Assembly: GCA_030432635.1 (NCBI GenBank)
Contig: JAUIMB010000005.1
Location: 124,001-188,000 of the forward strand
DNA from: Bacteroidia bacterium
Lineage (GTDB): Bacteria; Bacteroidota; Bacteroidia; Flavobacteriales; Flavobacteriaceae
Length of the DNA stretch: 64,000 nucleotides
Direction of reading: 5' to 3'
Every line of letters begins with the position of its first letter. The first letter of the stretch is position 1. The notes under the pieces were generated by a model. That model was not told the origin of the DNA, did not search any database, and was given only the letters and a program-made list of their open reading frames with translations. The position numbers and the translations under genes are program-made. Shown here piece after piece: positions 1 through 7,766 of this stretch.

Positions 1-731
1 TTATTTTCCAAATCCTCTGTTTTAGTCTGATCATCAAACTGCCAAGCGATTTCAGGCTGTAAACAAATATCACCACTCTTAAACTTTAAAACACCAATGG
101 CATTATCGGGAATTTGAAAAGATGACCCTGTAAATGTGGTCACACTACGAAGTGCTTTTCCATAAGTTCCATCGGTAATTTGGGTCCTTAAAAGGCGTTC
201 ATTCTCCTCAGAAAAAACATCTGGTTGACCATTTGGGATATTCAACTGTGCAAACCCGTCACAAAAATCAAAGCCAAAAGCTTGTGCCAAAGTATTCGTG
301 GCTCCTGCAAAAGGCATATGATCAGCAATGAGGAGCAATCGTCCTCCATTGGCAACCCATTGTTTTATTGAAGAAATTTCTGCTTTAGTGAAAGCATCAT
401 GGATGGGTTGTTGCCAATTTCCTAAATTTTTTGAAGCTATTGCATTAGATATGACCAAAACGTCAGTTTGTCCAAGATTGTCGAATGCTTTCAAAGGATG
501 GACTCGGTAGCCATCTTTTTGCAACAACATACCAAATGGTTGGTATCTACCACTCAACGTATGGAAGTTATTGTGAAGCTCATCGATGAAAACTTTTGGC
601 CCTTCTTCTTGCTTAAAATGAGGTGTTTTTATTTCAGGTATTTGAACTGTATCTGCCATTTGCTGTGCTGCAAGTGACCAACTACAACCCAGTACTGCAC
701 ATATAGTGATGACCCTTAAGATCCTTGGCAT
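1..731 (-). CDS. DUF4350-like exported protein, C-terminus cut by window edge
   Basis: The reading frame is open from an ATG at 731 down to base 1, so about 243 residues are seen and the stop lies outside the window. The N-terminus (MPRILRVITICAVLGCSWSLAAQ) is a signal peptide. It has either a signal peptidase I site near AAQ or a weak lipobox at Cys16. The following FIDELHNNFHTLSGRYQPF and the later stretch NGGRLLLIADHMPFAGA resemble the glutamine-amidotransferase-like fold of DUF4350 proteins, which often occur as exported proteins of unknown function in Flavobacteriia. No catalytic role can be assigned. It diverges from the DUF456 gene across a 124-base gap. Confidence 0.6.
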   Translation of the reverse strand, partial: MPRILRVITICAVLGCSWSLAAQQMADTVQIPEIKTPHFKQEEGPKVFIDELHNNFHTLSGRYQPFGMLLQKDGYRVHPLKAFDNLGQTDVLVISNAIASKNLGNWQQPIHDAFTKAEISSIKQWVANGGRLLLIADHMPFAGATNTLAQAFGFDFCDGFAQLNIPNGQPDVFSEENERLLRTQITDGTYGKALRSVTTFTGSSFQIPDNAIGVLKFKSGDICLQPEIAWQFDDQTKTEDLEN

Positions 732-855
732 TCTAGTTATGTTTTGATTTAACGTTTCAAATATAACTAAAATTTTAGTTTAAACTAAGTTTTTAGTTAT
801 AAATGTAACAAAGCAGGTTGTTTCACGTCTAATTGATAGCATTTAAATTGAATAC

Positions 856-1353
856 ATGGACCTATTTTTAGTTATTTTGGCCACCTTTTTTATGATTTTA
901 GGAATTATAGGCAGTTTTTTACCAGTACTCCCAGGACCCTTGACTAGTTGGGTAGGACTGCTCATTTTTCATTTGGCAGATGTTATACCCATGAATTGGG
1001 CATTCTTAATCATCACGCTTATAATTGCGCTCGTGATTTGGATATTAGACTATATCATTCCTGCAATGGGCACCAAAAGATTTGGAGGCACTAAAGCAGG
1101 CATGATTGGCACAACCGTTGGCCTAATTGTTGGTTTACTGTCGCCTATTCCAGGTGGCATTATCATTGGACCATTTATTGGTGCATTGATTGGAGAACTT
1201 ATTAATAAAAGTGAACTGGACAAAGCCATTAAAGCTGCTTTTGGATCCTTTCTAGGCTTCTTGGCTTCGACCCTTATTAAGTTTGTCGTTGCCATGATAT
1301 TCTTAGGTTTATTTATAGTGAAGTTTATCGAATATAAGCACGTAATATTCTAG
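856..1353 (+). CDS. DUF456 family inner-membrane protein
   Basis: 165 residues, almost entirely hydrophobic, with four to five predicted membrane segments. Glycine- and proline-rich turns (SFLPVLPGPLTSWVGLL near the N-terminus, GGTKAGMIGTTVGLIVGLL in the centre, PGGIIIGPFIGALIGEL after it) are typical of DUF456. The two central blocks look like an internal glycine-zipper duplication. The biochemical function of the family is not established. It stands alone, facing the response regulator gene convergently. Confidence 0.8.
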   Translation: MDLFLVILATFFMILGIIGSFLPVLPGPLTSWVGLLIFHLADVIPMNWAFLIITLIIALVIWILDYIIPAMGTKRFGGTKAGMIGTTVGLIVGLLSPIPGGIIIGPFIGALIGELINKSELDKAIKAAFGSFLGFLASTLIKFVVAMIFLGLFIVKFIEYKHVIF

Positions 1354-1377
1354 TCGAATAATCTCAATTTTACACAA

Positions 1378-1472
1378 AAGAAAAGCCTAACATATTGAGA
1401 AATGTTAGGCTCAGGTCTTTGCTATTAATTCAACAAATTACTTAGAGGGATTAACTAAATTATATTGTTGAT
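1378..1472 (-). ncRNA. Candidate small RNA under response-regulator control
   Basis: Inference from signals only. On the minus strand a perfect -7 element TATATTTG (1484-1477) lies 23 bases downstream of two tandem CGG-AAAAA-CCG repeats. The strong hairpin terminator at 1410-1385 follows. A start near 1472 would give an RNA of roughly 95 nt. The interval contains no ATG on that strand before the terminator stem, so no peptide is predicted. No TTG -33 element is visible, as expected for an activator-dependent promoter. The alternative is that this is simply the 3' UTR of the response regulator gene. Confidence 0.3.
1385..1410 (-). terminator. Rho-independent-like terminator
   Basis: GCCTAACAT (1385-1393) pairs perfectly with ATGTTAGGC (1402-1410) around an 8-base loop. 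On the minus strand the hairpin is followed by a U-rich tract (reverse complement of ACAAAAGAAAA, 1374-1384). It can end the response-regulator transcript and the short transcript proposed from about 1472. Confidence 0.7.
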
Positions 1473-1506
1473 TAATCAAATATATTTAATCAGATTTATT
1501 TTTTGC

Positions 1507-1543
1507 TGCGGAAAAACCGTAAACTTGATGCGGAAAAACCGTA
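1507..1543. promoter_or_regulatory. Tandem CGG-N5-CCG operator pair
   Basis: The 15-mer TGCGGAAAAACCGTA occurs twice, at 1507-1521 and 1529-1543. Start-to-start spacing is 22 bases, about two helical turns, so both copies lie on the same DNA face. Each copy is itself an inverted repeat (CGG-AAAAA-CCG). It lies just downstream of the LuxR-type response regulator gene and upstream of a minus-strand TATATTTG. It is most likely a binding site for that regulator, by position rather than proof. Confidence 0.55.
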
Positions 1544-1613
1544 GTTTTCAGCATTGACAAGGGTTTCAGAATGGTAATTCTGATTAAGAATTTGAATTGT
1601 TTATGAGGTTTTT

Positions 1614-2282
1614 CTATAAAAACCCCTTATTTCGAGCTTCTTGTATTAAGGTTTCATCCTTTCCATCTGCAATTGAAAACAGTATTTTCAATTGTTTTTT
1701 TCGCTTCTCTATAGCGCTCATAGACAGATTGATATATTCTGTGAGACTTCTGGTTTTTATACCCTTTGATAATAAATGAAGGATTTTGCGGTTGATCTCA
1801 TCGACATAAATATCATTGATTACCGATTTGTTCAGAAAATTACTTACTGTACTACTGTAATATGGAGGATCTACCAATATGTGCTGAAAGGCCTCAGCCA
1901 ATTCACTGGACGTAAGATCACTCTTTATCAAAAAGCCATCAGGATTAATTTCCTTTACAATGCTATGAATACGATACGATTCATTGAACATGGTCAAGAT
2001 AATCACCTTGGCATTAGGCAGAATAGTGCGCGAAATTTTGGCCAAGTCCTCACCTGAAGTAATCTGTCCGTCTTCCGAAGCTGGTAAGCTAATATCAAAA
2101 AAACAAACATCATATGGTCGCTCTTTAGATGCACGTTGCATAAGAATATTTGCGGCATCACAGGTATTTGCAGTATCGATGACCAAGGTTTGGTTTTCTT
2201 TTTTTGTAGCCATCAGTGTATTTTGATATCCTTCAATAATGATAGGATGATCGTCAACCATCAAAATATGGATGTTTTGCAT
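1614..2282 (-). CDS. LuxR/NarL-type response regulator
   Basis: 222 residues. The N-terminal receiver domain has the acidic pair Asp10-Asp11 and phospho-acceptor Asp63 (CFFDISL). The C-terminal part (about 160-222) is a divergent LuxR-type helix-turn-helix (KILHLLSKGIKTRSLTEYIN, then LSMSAIEKRKKQL). It follows the TPR histidine kinase gene by 5 bases, so the two are co-transcribed and should form a cognate pair. This divergent regulator class, paired with TPR kinases, is common in Flavobacteriia. The tandem repeat at 1507-1543 just downstream is a candidate target. Confidence 0.88.
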   Translation of the reverse strand: MQNIHILMVDDHPIIIEGYQNTLMATKKENQTLVIDTANTCDAANILMQRASKERPYDVCFFDISLPASEDGQITSGEDLAKISRTILPNAKVIILTMFNESYRIHSIVKEINPDGFLIKSDLTSSELAEAFQHILVDPPYYSSTVSNFLNKSVINDIYVDEINRKILHLLSKGIKTRSLTEYINLSMSAIEKRKKQLKILFSIADGKDETLIQEARNKGFL

Positions 2283-2287
2283 GAAGT

Positions 2288-4318
2288 CTAAATATTGTAC
2301 GGTATTTTAATAGCTACCGTTGTCCCTTTTTTTAGTGTGGAGTGAAACTCTGCTTTCCCTTGCACTTCACTCACTCTTGAATTAATATTTTTGAGCCCAA
2401 TTCCTTTTTTACTTTTATTGATATCGAACCCATCACCATCATCTGAAATGGATAAGCAAATTACATTATTTTTTAATTGAATGCTAATTTTTACAAGATT
2501 TGCATTGGCATGTTTATAAATATTTTGAAGTGATTCCTGTATGATTCTGTATATGTTGATCTTACATTTATTATTGATCGTTTCCCAATTGATCTCATCG
2601 GTATAATCAAATGAAGACTGCAGTTGGTATGCATTAGTTTGCTTTTCGATAAGCTCGGAAACAATATCCATAAACCCAGATCCTGAGACAAAGTCGGTGT
2701 TGAGATCATGGGAAATCTTCCGAATATCATTTTCAATGGTTTTGAGTTCGTTTATGTAGGTTGCCCTATTCTTTATGGCTTCTTGTCCATCAGAAAAATT
2801 GAGGCTGTCCAAACTCAAACGTGTTCCAAAAAGGCGCCCAAGAACACCATCGTGAAGTTCTTCTGAAATCCTTTTTTTCTCATTGGCTCTTGCTTCGTCA
2901 ACCTTATCTTGTTGGGAGAGCATTAAATTATAGATTTCCTCATTTGCCTTTTGTTGGTCTTTCTCAAACTGAAGCTCTTTATTTTTAGCACGTTGGGTTA
3001 TAATAATATAGACCAAAAGTATTGTAACTGCCAGCGCAGCTGAAATGGCAAGAAGCCATATTAACTGTTGGGACATACGTTCGTTTTGCTCTTCAATCTT
3101 GTCGGTTTCAAACTTGATGCGAGCGTACTTGTTTCTACCGTTGCGCTCAACATTCAACAAGCTATCGTTCAATCTAATGTATTCCTTGAGGTAAGCTCTG
3201 GTAACTTCTCCTTCATTTAAATCAGCTAGCAATTCCAACGCTTGTAATTTCAATTCATTGTTGGAAATTTCATTTGCAATACGATAACTTCTATTGGCAT
3301 AATAAAGTGCAGAATCCTTTTGCTCGATATCAAAGTAGAATTTTGAAAAATCAATCGAAACTCCAAGTTTAGCCAGCGGATCTTCCAAGGTATCACTGAT
3401 GCGCTCACCCAATCGGAAAATACGTTTTATCTCGTCAATATTTCTATCACTCTTGAAGGATTTTGTATAGGCTAAATTTCCAAGGGTAATAGCATAAAAG
3501 GAGGCATCGTAATATTCTAAACTATCTTCAGAAATCACACTTTCATACAACTCAATCGACGTATCAATCATACCTTTTTCCCTGTAAACAATAGCTTTGT
3601 TATTTATAGAATATAGATTGTTGTAATATCCAAATTCCATGTCATTGGCAATCGTCTGAGCTTCGTTATGATATTCGAGGGACTTATCATAATTATTCAG
3701 TTTAAGTGAAATGATTCCGATTAGATTATTCAGAATCCATAATTGCTCTTTGTTAGCCTCATTAGGCTCCAATGTGTTTAATAATCTTATGGCTCGAACA
3801 GCATTTTCTTCAGCACCTACATAATCCTTCTCTGTTTCTTGAATATCTGCTATATTAAGTAATATTCTAGCCTCTCCGATGATATCCTTTGACTGTGAAT
3901 ACAATTTCAATGCGCGAGAATAATAATAAAATGCGCTATCATTGAGTTCTTTACCATGAAAAAATGATCCAAGGTTAGAGTTGACTACTTTTAAGGAAGA
4001 CGAATCATTGATCCTACTTGCCAATCTTATATTTTCGTGATTTATTTTGAGATATAGACTGTCCTTATTGTTACGAAAATAAGCAAGTGACAGTATTCTA
4101 CCACTCTTAAGGATCACAGAATCTTGATTTAGTTCTCTTGACAGTTTAACGGCTTGTTCTGCAAACCTGATTTGATCATCAACAGAGTAACTTGTGTTTT
4201 GGGAAAGTTTTCTAAGGTTAGCTATACTGTCTAAAGTAACATTGGCTAATTTATTTTGTGAGAAGATTAAATTAGTTTGAACAACTAGAATAATGAATAA
4301 GCTAATTCTTAAATACAA
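2288..4318 (-). CDS. TPR-containing sensor histidine kinase (HisKA_3 type)
   Basis: 676 residues. A signal peptide (about 1-21, ending IFSQ) is followed by a periplasmic array of tetratricopeptide-like helices (about 90-400), one membrane helix (WLLAISAALAVTILLVYIII, about 420-440) and a cytoplasmic coiled coil. Then come an HisKA_3 dimerisation box with His489 (SEELHDGVLGRLFG) and an HATPase domain with an N-box (QESLQNIYKHAN) and a DDGDGFD G1 box. The only start that gives the signal peptide is TTG at 4318; no in-frame ATG is nearby. An 11-bp-arm palindrome lies 2 bases upstream of that start. The pair probably senses a periplasmic ligand. Confidence 0.88.
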   Translation of the reverse strand: MYLRISLFIILVVQTNLIFSQNKLANVTLDSIANLRKLSQNTSYSVDDQIRFAEQAVKLSRELNQDSVILKSGRILSLAYFRNNKDSLYLKINHENIRLASRINDSSSLKVVNSNLGSFFHGKELNDSAFYYYSRALKLYSQSKDIIGEARILLNIADIQETEKDYVGAEENAVRAIRLLNTLEPNEANKEQLWILNNLIGIISLKLNNYDKSLEYHNEAQTIANDMEFGYYNNLYSINNKAIVYREKGMIDTSIELYESVISEDSLEYYDASFYAITLGNLAYTKSFKSDRNIDEIKRIFRLGERISDTLEDPLAKLGVSIDFSKFYFDIEQKDSALYYANRSYRIANEISNNELKLQALELLADLNEGEVTRAYLKEYIRLNDSLLNVERNGRNKYARIKFETDKIEEQNERMSQQLIWLLAISAALAVTILLVYIIITQRAKNKELQFEKDQQKANEEIYNLMLSQQDKVDEARANEKKRISEELHDGVLGRLFGTRLSLDSLNFSDGQEAIKNRATYINELKTIENDIRKISHDLNTDFVSGSGFMDIVSELIEKQTNAYQLQSSFDYTDEINWETINNKCKINIYRIIQESLQNIYKHANANLVKISIQLKNNVICLSISDDGDGFDINKSKKGIGLKNINSRVSEVQGKAEFHSTLKKGTTVAIKIPYNI

Positions 4319-4320
4319 AA

Positions 4321-4345
4321 TTTGAGATAATTAAATTATCTCAAA
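4321..4345. promoter_or_regulatory. Perfect 11-bp-arm palindrome in the kinase 5' leader
   Basis: TTTGAGATAAT (4321-4331) and ATTATCTCAAA (4335-4345) are perfect inverted arms around TAA. The element ends 2 bases before the TTG start of the histidine kinase. In RNA it would form a stable hairpin directly over the translation initiation region. In DNA it is a possible operator. Confidence 0.5.
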
Positions 4346-4377
4346 TTTAGAATAATTTTGAACACTACGAACAAATT

Positions 4378-4410
4378 TAGCCTTTATATGCACGTTGCAC
4401 ACAAAGGCTA
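4378..4410. terminator. Terminator-like stem-loop
   Basis: TAGCCTTT (4378-4385) pairs with AAAGGCTA (4403-4410). The loop can form an inner TGCA/TGCA stem. It sits 22 bases after the stop of the small secreted peptide and is followed by a weak T tract on the minus strand and a better one (ATTATTTTT) on the plus strand. It probably separates the peptide gene from the kinase gene. Confidence 0.4.
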
Positions 4411-4432
4411 ATTATTTTTGCACTGCTAGGTG

Positions 4433-4606
4433 TTACCCTTGTTGTTGTAGCGCTTTCTTTTTCTTGTTTACAGCTAGTAGATCGTAATTTGAACTGCCTT
4501 GTTCATAAGTAGGTTTGTTATTTTCTACGAGTGTTTCACTACTCTGTCCTGATATGGTTAGTAATACAACGGCCAATAATAGAAAAGTAATTTTTAGGGT
4601 TTTCAT
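4433..4606 (-). CDS. Small secreted peptide, 57 residues
   Basis: The frame extends further upstream, but the ATG at 4606 is preferred because it begins a clear signal peptide (MKTLKITFLLLAVVLLTISG). The mature part is about 37 residues, polar, and ends in a lysine/glutamine-rich tail (VNKKKKALQQQG). No family is recognised. It lies directly upstream of the TPR kinase on the same strand. It could be a ligand or output of the two-component system, but only the position suggests this. Confidence 0.5.
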   Translation of the reverse strand: MKTLKITFLLLAVVLLTISGQSSETLVENNKPTYEQGSSNYDLLAVNKKKKALQQQG

Positions 4607-5499
4607 TTTAATCAATTTTAGGGATTTATAATTCAGTTTTAATAATGTTAATAACAACACAGCATTACATGCCACTTTGAGGGAAAATGGATTATTAACT
4701 TTTGGGCATAAAAAAGCCCTACTAAATTGAGGGAATAGCAAACACGTGTTAGGTGTTACACTGAAATGGATTAATTAAAATTCCTTTATAAGAGATATTC
4801 GGGGCTTATGAAGGACTTCAAACATACTACAAATTTGAAGAAAAACAAAAATAAATCCGATAAAACGCTATTTTACATCGATGAAGCGCATGTTTTCTTG
4901 GGATTTTTGTTCATTACTTGTTAATAAGTTGAGCTTCTATTGAATGCTTGTGTTGAAAGTCCAGCGCAGTTTAGAAAACTCATCTTATACATATTTTGCT
5001 GTCAGATATTATCATCTTTGCTTCATGCAAATAAAAATGCAATTGCTGCTAAAAAAAGGATATACTTAAATGCTTTCATGGTGTTCATATTTTTAAGAAC
5101 ATCGTTAAAAATGAAAAGTGTCATCAATACAATATACCTAAAAACAAAAAAGCATCCCAATTCACTCGTAAATGTTCATCTCGTCAAACTTCGATGAACC
5201 AAGGAAAAGGAAAGCCTTTCATTGGAATTCCCAATATTCTTGGGAACTTCTACAATTTGCCTCAACTATTTTAGAGGCAAACAACACAACATTTTATAAT
5301 TGCCAAACGCACATAAGTTGACGTTTCAATTTGCAATCTTTGCAGTTTTAGTGAGCTGTTACTACCAAACCGTTATATCACTTTAAACATTAGAATCCAC
5401 AACACTTGTGTAATCCAAAATCGGGAGCAAATGTATAAACACTAAAACTATTTTACAAACAATATATTAAATTTTGTTATCGCATTTAACTGCATCACC
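4607..5499. other. 893-base region without a convincing gene
   Basis: No ORF with coding character is seen; an 85-codon plus-strand frame at 4940-5197 lacks any recognisable feature. Visible structures are a 7-bp inverted repeat GTTCATC/GATGAAC (5174-5199) and a 7-bp stem TTGCCTC/GAGGCAA (about 5254-5277). There is also a minus-strand signal-peptide-like start at 5079 that soon stops (MKAFKYILFF). It may hold a decayed small secreted-peptide gene. Confidence 0.4.
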
Positions 5500-5913
5500 T
5501 TAATGTGGTAATTTATCCCTGAGCAAGCCATAGATATAAGTTCCAAGAAGTGCAGCCACTATAACAACCAACATTGGTAAAAATCCAGCGCCTATTAAGG
5601 TAAACATTGGTCCTGGACATGCACCTGCCAATGCCCAACCCAATCCAAAAAAGATTCCACCTATTAAATAACGAGCTACACTTTTGTTCTTTGGACAAAA
5701 AGAAATGTCTTCACCATAAAAGGATTTTACCCTAAGTCTTTTAATCCCTTGCACTACAATTATTCCCAACACGAGTGCTGAGCCAATGATACCATACATA
5801 TGAAAAGACTCAAACTTAAACATCTCATAAATACGGAACCATGATGCTGCTTCCGACTTGAACATTGTAATGCCAAAGACAATTCCTATAATTAAATATA
5901 CTAACGTTCTCAT
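5500..5913 (-). CDS. YeeE/YedE-type half transporter (DUF6691-like)
   Basis: 137 residues with four predicted membrane segments. The conserved cysteine of the YeeE/YedE family is in GWALAGACPGPMFTLIGAG (about 95-113). Full-length YeeE proteins take up thiosulfate through relayed cysteines. Here the function is split over two small proteins, this one and the gene 3 bases upstream. Such split pairs sit next to sulfide-detoxification genes in several bacteria. It is the second gene of an operon driven by the Crp/Fnr-type site at 6522-6535. Probable role: import or handling of thiosulfate or sulfane-sulfur species; the exact substrate is inferred. Confidence 0.8.
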   Translation of the reverse strand: MRTLVYLIIGIVFGITMFKSEAASWFRIYEMFKFESFHMYGIIGSALVLGIIVVQGIKRLRVKSFYGEDISFCPKNKSVARYLIGGIFFGLGWALAGACPGPMFTLIGAGFLPMLVVIVAALLGTYIYGLLRDKLPH

Positions 5914-5916
5914 ATA

Positions 5917-6474
5917 CTAAAAGATTAAAGGAAATATTAAATGAATCATTATTAATCCTCCAAGGAAAAATCCTACTACTGCTATTAATGACGGTAATTG
6001 CAGATCACTCAATCCCGAAATCGCATGTCCTGATGTACAGCCTCCAGCATACCTTGCCCCAAAACCGACCAAAAAGCCTCCAACGACCAAAACCAATAAT
6101 CCCTTTATATCTGAAAAAACAGCAAAATCAAAAAGTTCGGTTGGTAAATATGCCGAACCAGCACTCTCAAAGCCAAGTGATTTTAAATCTTCTACAGTAT
6201 TCGGATTGATGGCAACCATAGCATCATTGCTCAAGTAATTAGAAGCGATGAAACCACCAATAATTGCGCCTAAGACTACTACCAAATTCCATTTTTGGGA
6301 TTTCCAGTCAAATTTGAAAAACTCTGCCTTGTTTCCTGCGCCACAAATAGTGCACATCGTTCTTAGGTTGGATGACATCCCAAAGCTTTTTCCAACCATT
6401 ATCAACAAGAACATGATAAACGCAATCATTGGCCCAGAAACATACCAAGGCCAAGGTTCAAAAATCCAATCCAT
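5917..6474 (-). CDS. YeeE/YedE-type half transporter (DUF395)
   Basis: 185 residues with about five membrane helices. The family motif GFGARYAGGCTSGHAISGLS (about 139-158) carries the conserved cysteine. An additional CTICGAG near residue 41 supplies a second cysteine pair. It is the first gene of the two-gene half-transporter operon. The start codon lies about 13 bases after the predicted transcription start of the Crp/Fnr-controlled promoter. It is expected to work with the 137-residue partner as a thiosulfate or sulfur-compound channel in the inner membrane. Confidence 0.82.
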   Translation of the reverse strand: MDWIFEPWPWYVSGPMIAFIMFLLIMVGKSFGMSSNLRTMCTICGAGNKAEFFKFDWKSQKWNLVVVLGAIIGGFIASNYLSNDAMVAINPNTVEDLKSLGFESAGSAYLPTELFDFAVFSDIKGLLVLVVGGFLVGFGARYAGGCTSGHAISGLSDLQLPSLIAVVGFFLGGLIMIHLIFPLIF

Positions 6475-6490
6475 ATGTTATTATTTTGTA

Positions 6491-6535
6491 CAAAAATAAA
6501 ATTATTGTTTTTCTCAGGTCAGTAACTTAAGTTAC
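6491..6535 (-). promoter_or_regulatory. Crp/Fnr-type box and -7 element, YeeE operon
   Basis: A perfect palindrome GTAACTTAAGTTAC lies at 6522-6535. On the minus strand it is followed by TATTTTTG (6498-6491), an exact TAnnTTTG -7 element. The palindrome centre is 37.5 bases from the end of the -7 element, giving about -41 relative to the start. This is class II activator geometry. Confidence 0.75.
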
Positions 6536-6536
6536 A

Positions 6537-6992
6537 TTATCCTAATTTAGGAAAAAAGCGTCCTGTAATTGCTTTATAATCTTGATATTCTGGAAATTTA
6601 TACATTAGTTGCTGTTCTTCATAAGAGGACTTTAAACTAAACAACGCGCAAAGCAGGACAGAAATGCCAATTTTATAAGTCGAACTCGAATATAAACCGT
6701 ACCCAAAGGTCATGAGTATAATCCCTGAATATATGGGATGCCTCACATATCTATATACACCATTGATAATAAGCTTCGAGTTTGGTTTAGGGACTGGAAA
6801 AGGAGATAAATTTTTATTTAGCTGAAGGACAGAGATTACACTTATTGCAACTCCAAGAACGCAAAGTACTATGCCTAACATTGAAATCCATTTGAAGGTT
6901 TTAAAAGGAAGAATCTTAACATCAAACACATAGGCTATAAAAAGTAATATTTGTATGCTTACGTAGGATATGTCTTTGGTATTGATCTTCAT
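6537..6992 (-). CDS. ICMT-like membrane methyltransferase
   Basis: 151 residues with about four membrane helices. The C-terminal signature NGVYRYVRHPIYSGIILMTFG (about 81-101) is the SAM-binding RHPxY motif of the isoprenylcysteine carboxyl methyltransferase / phospholipid methyltransferase group. The ATG overlaps the upstream lipoprotein stop by 4 bases (ATGA), so the two are translationally coupled. Substrate is unknown. Some members of this superfamily (MddA) methylate methanethiol, which is notable in a sulfur locus, but no residue seen here decides this. Confidence 0.7.
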   Translation of the reverse strand: MKINTKDISYVSIQILLFIAYVFDVKILPFKTFKWISMLGIVLCVLGVAISVISVLQLNKNLSPFPVPKPNSKLIINGVYRYVRHPIYSGIILMTFGYGLYSSSTYKIGISVLLCALFSLKSSYEEQQLMYKFPEYQDYKAITGRFFPKLG

Positions 6993-7702
6993 TTCGGAAG
7001 ATAAAGTTGCATTCCGTCTTTAAAAACCACACTATCAAGGTGTCCCATTTTCTGGCGATCTTCTGTAATTAGATGCAGATGCATATTTGTATCGTGGTGG
7101 GTAAATACACCTTTATGATCTCTAGAATAGAATCCAATAACATCAACCATTTCATTTGCCAACATATAGTTCGTCTGTCCTACATGAGCCTCTTTAGGTG
7201 AGCTTACTTTTGTTCCACTAGGCAAGTTTTGTATATGTATATCTGCATTTTCGATCGTTCCTTTTAATTTGAAAACAAAAGGCATTGTTACTTCTTGAAC
7301 CTTGCTATTAATGTATGCTTCCATATCCTTTAGGGTTTTAATGGATTTTGGCAAGGTTTCTCTTGACCAATCGAGTACGTTTCCGTAGACAAAAAATGGT
7401 GCTTTAACCTGAAATGTTTCTTCAACCTTCATGGTCGAATCTGAAAGCACTCGGGAAGTGTAGGCTTTTCCATCAACAATGAGCAACTCACCCTTCAAAT
7501 ATTCAACAGGACCTAAACCATATAACCCTTCTTTATTCAAAGTATCCAGGAGTACTTTTCCTCCAAGCTCTCCTTTCCACATCACATCTTTCATCGCAGC
7601 AACACACACCACAGCATTTTGCGAATTGGCCTCTTGTTGTTTTTCCTTACAAGCAAATAAAAGCAGTATATTGATAATGATTATATATCTAAAATATTTC
7701 AT
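6989..7702 (-). CDS. Acetolactate-decarboxylase-like lipoprotein
   Basis: 237 residues. The lipobox LLFAC gives lipid-modified Cys18. The body matches the alpha-acetolactate decarboxylase (BudA) family: YGLGPVEYLKGELLIVDGKAY (about 61-81), and the zinc triad His208-x-His210-x10-His221 in MHLHLITEDRQKMGH with exact family spacing. The protein ends soon after, so the C-terminal glutamate region of true BudA seems shortened. Classical BudA is cytoplasmic; a lipoprotein form in a sulfide-oxidation locus is unexpected. It lies 64 bases downstream of the SQR gene and is coupled to the ICMT-like gene. Confidence 0.7.
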   Translation of the reverse strand: MKYFRYIIIINILLLFACKEKQQEANSQNAVVCVAAMKDVMWKGELGGKVLLDTLNKEGLYGLGPVEYLKGELLIVDGKAYTSRVLSDSTMKVEETFQVKAPFFVYGNVLDWSRETLPKSIKTLKDMEAYINSKVQEVTMPFVFKLKGTIENADIHIQNLPSGTKVSSPKEAHVGQTNYMLANEMVDVIGFYSRDHKGVFTHHDTNMHLHLITEDRQKMGHLDSVVFKDGMQLYLPK

Positions 7703-7723
7703 GGTACCTCATTTAAAAAAGAT

Positions 7724-7737
7724 GTAACCAAAATTAC
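7724..7737. promoter_or_regulatory. Imperfect Crp/Fnr-type box upstream of the lipoprotein gene
   Basis: GTAACCAAAATTAC matches the GTAAC-N4-GTTAC consensus with one mismatch and sits in a longer GATGTAA/TTACATC inverted repeat. It lies 22 bases upstream of the ATG at 7702. No -7 element is found at the spacing shared by the other boxes, so it may be a weak, repressing or unrelated site. Confidence 0.35.
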
Positions 7738-7766
7738 ATCATTTGTCATGAATCAAACTTAAAACA

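Noticed and set aside
5011-5079. Minus-strand signal-peptide-like start (MKAFKYILFF) that stops after 22 codons
   Set aside because: The alternative frame across a 7-T tract stops as well; it may be a decayed secreted-peptide gene but cannot be supported as functional.
4940-5197. 85-codon plus-strand frame
   Set aside because: No promoter, no family likeness and low-complexity composition; probably chance in a non-coding gap.
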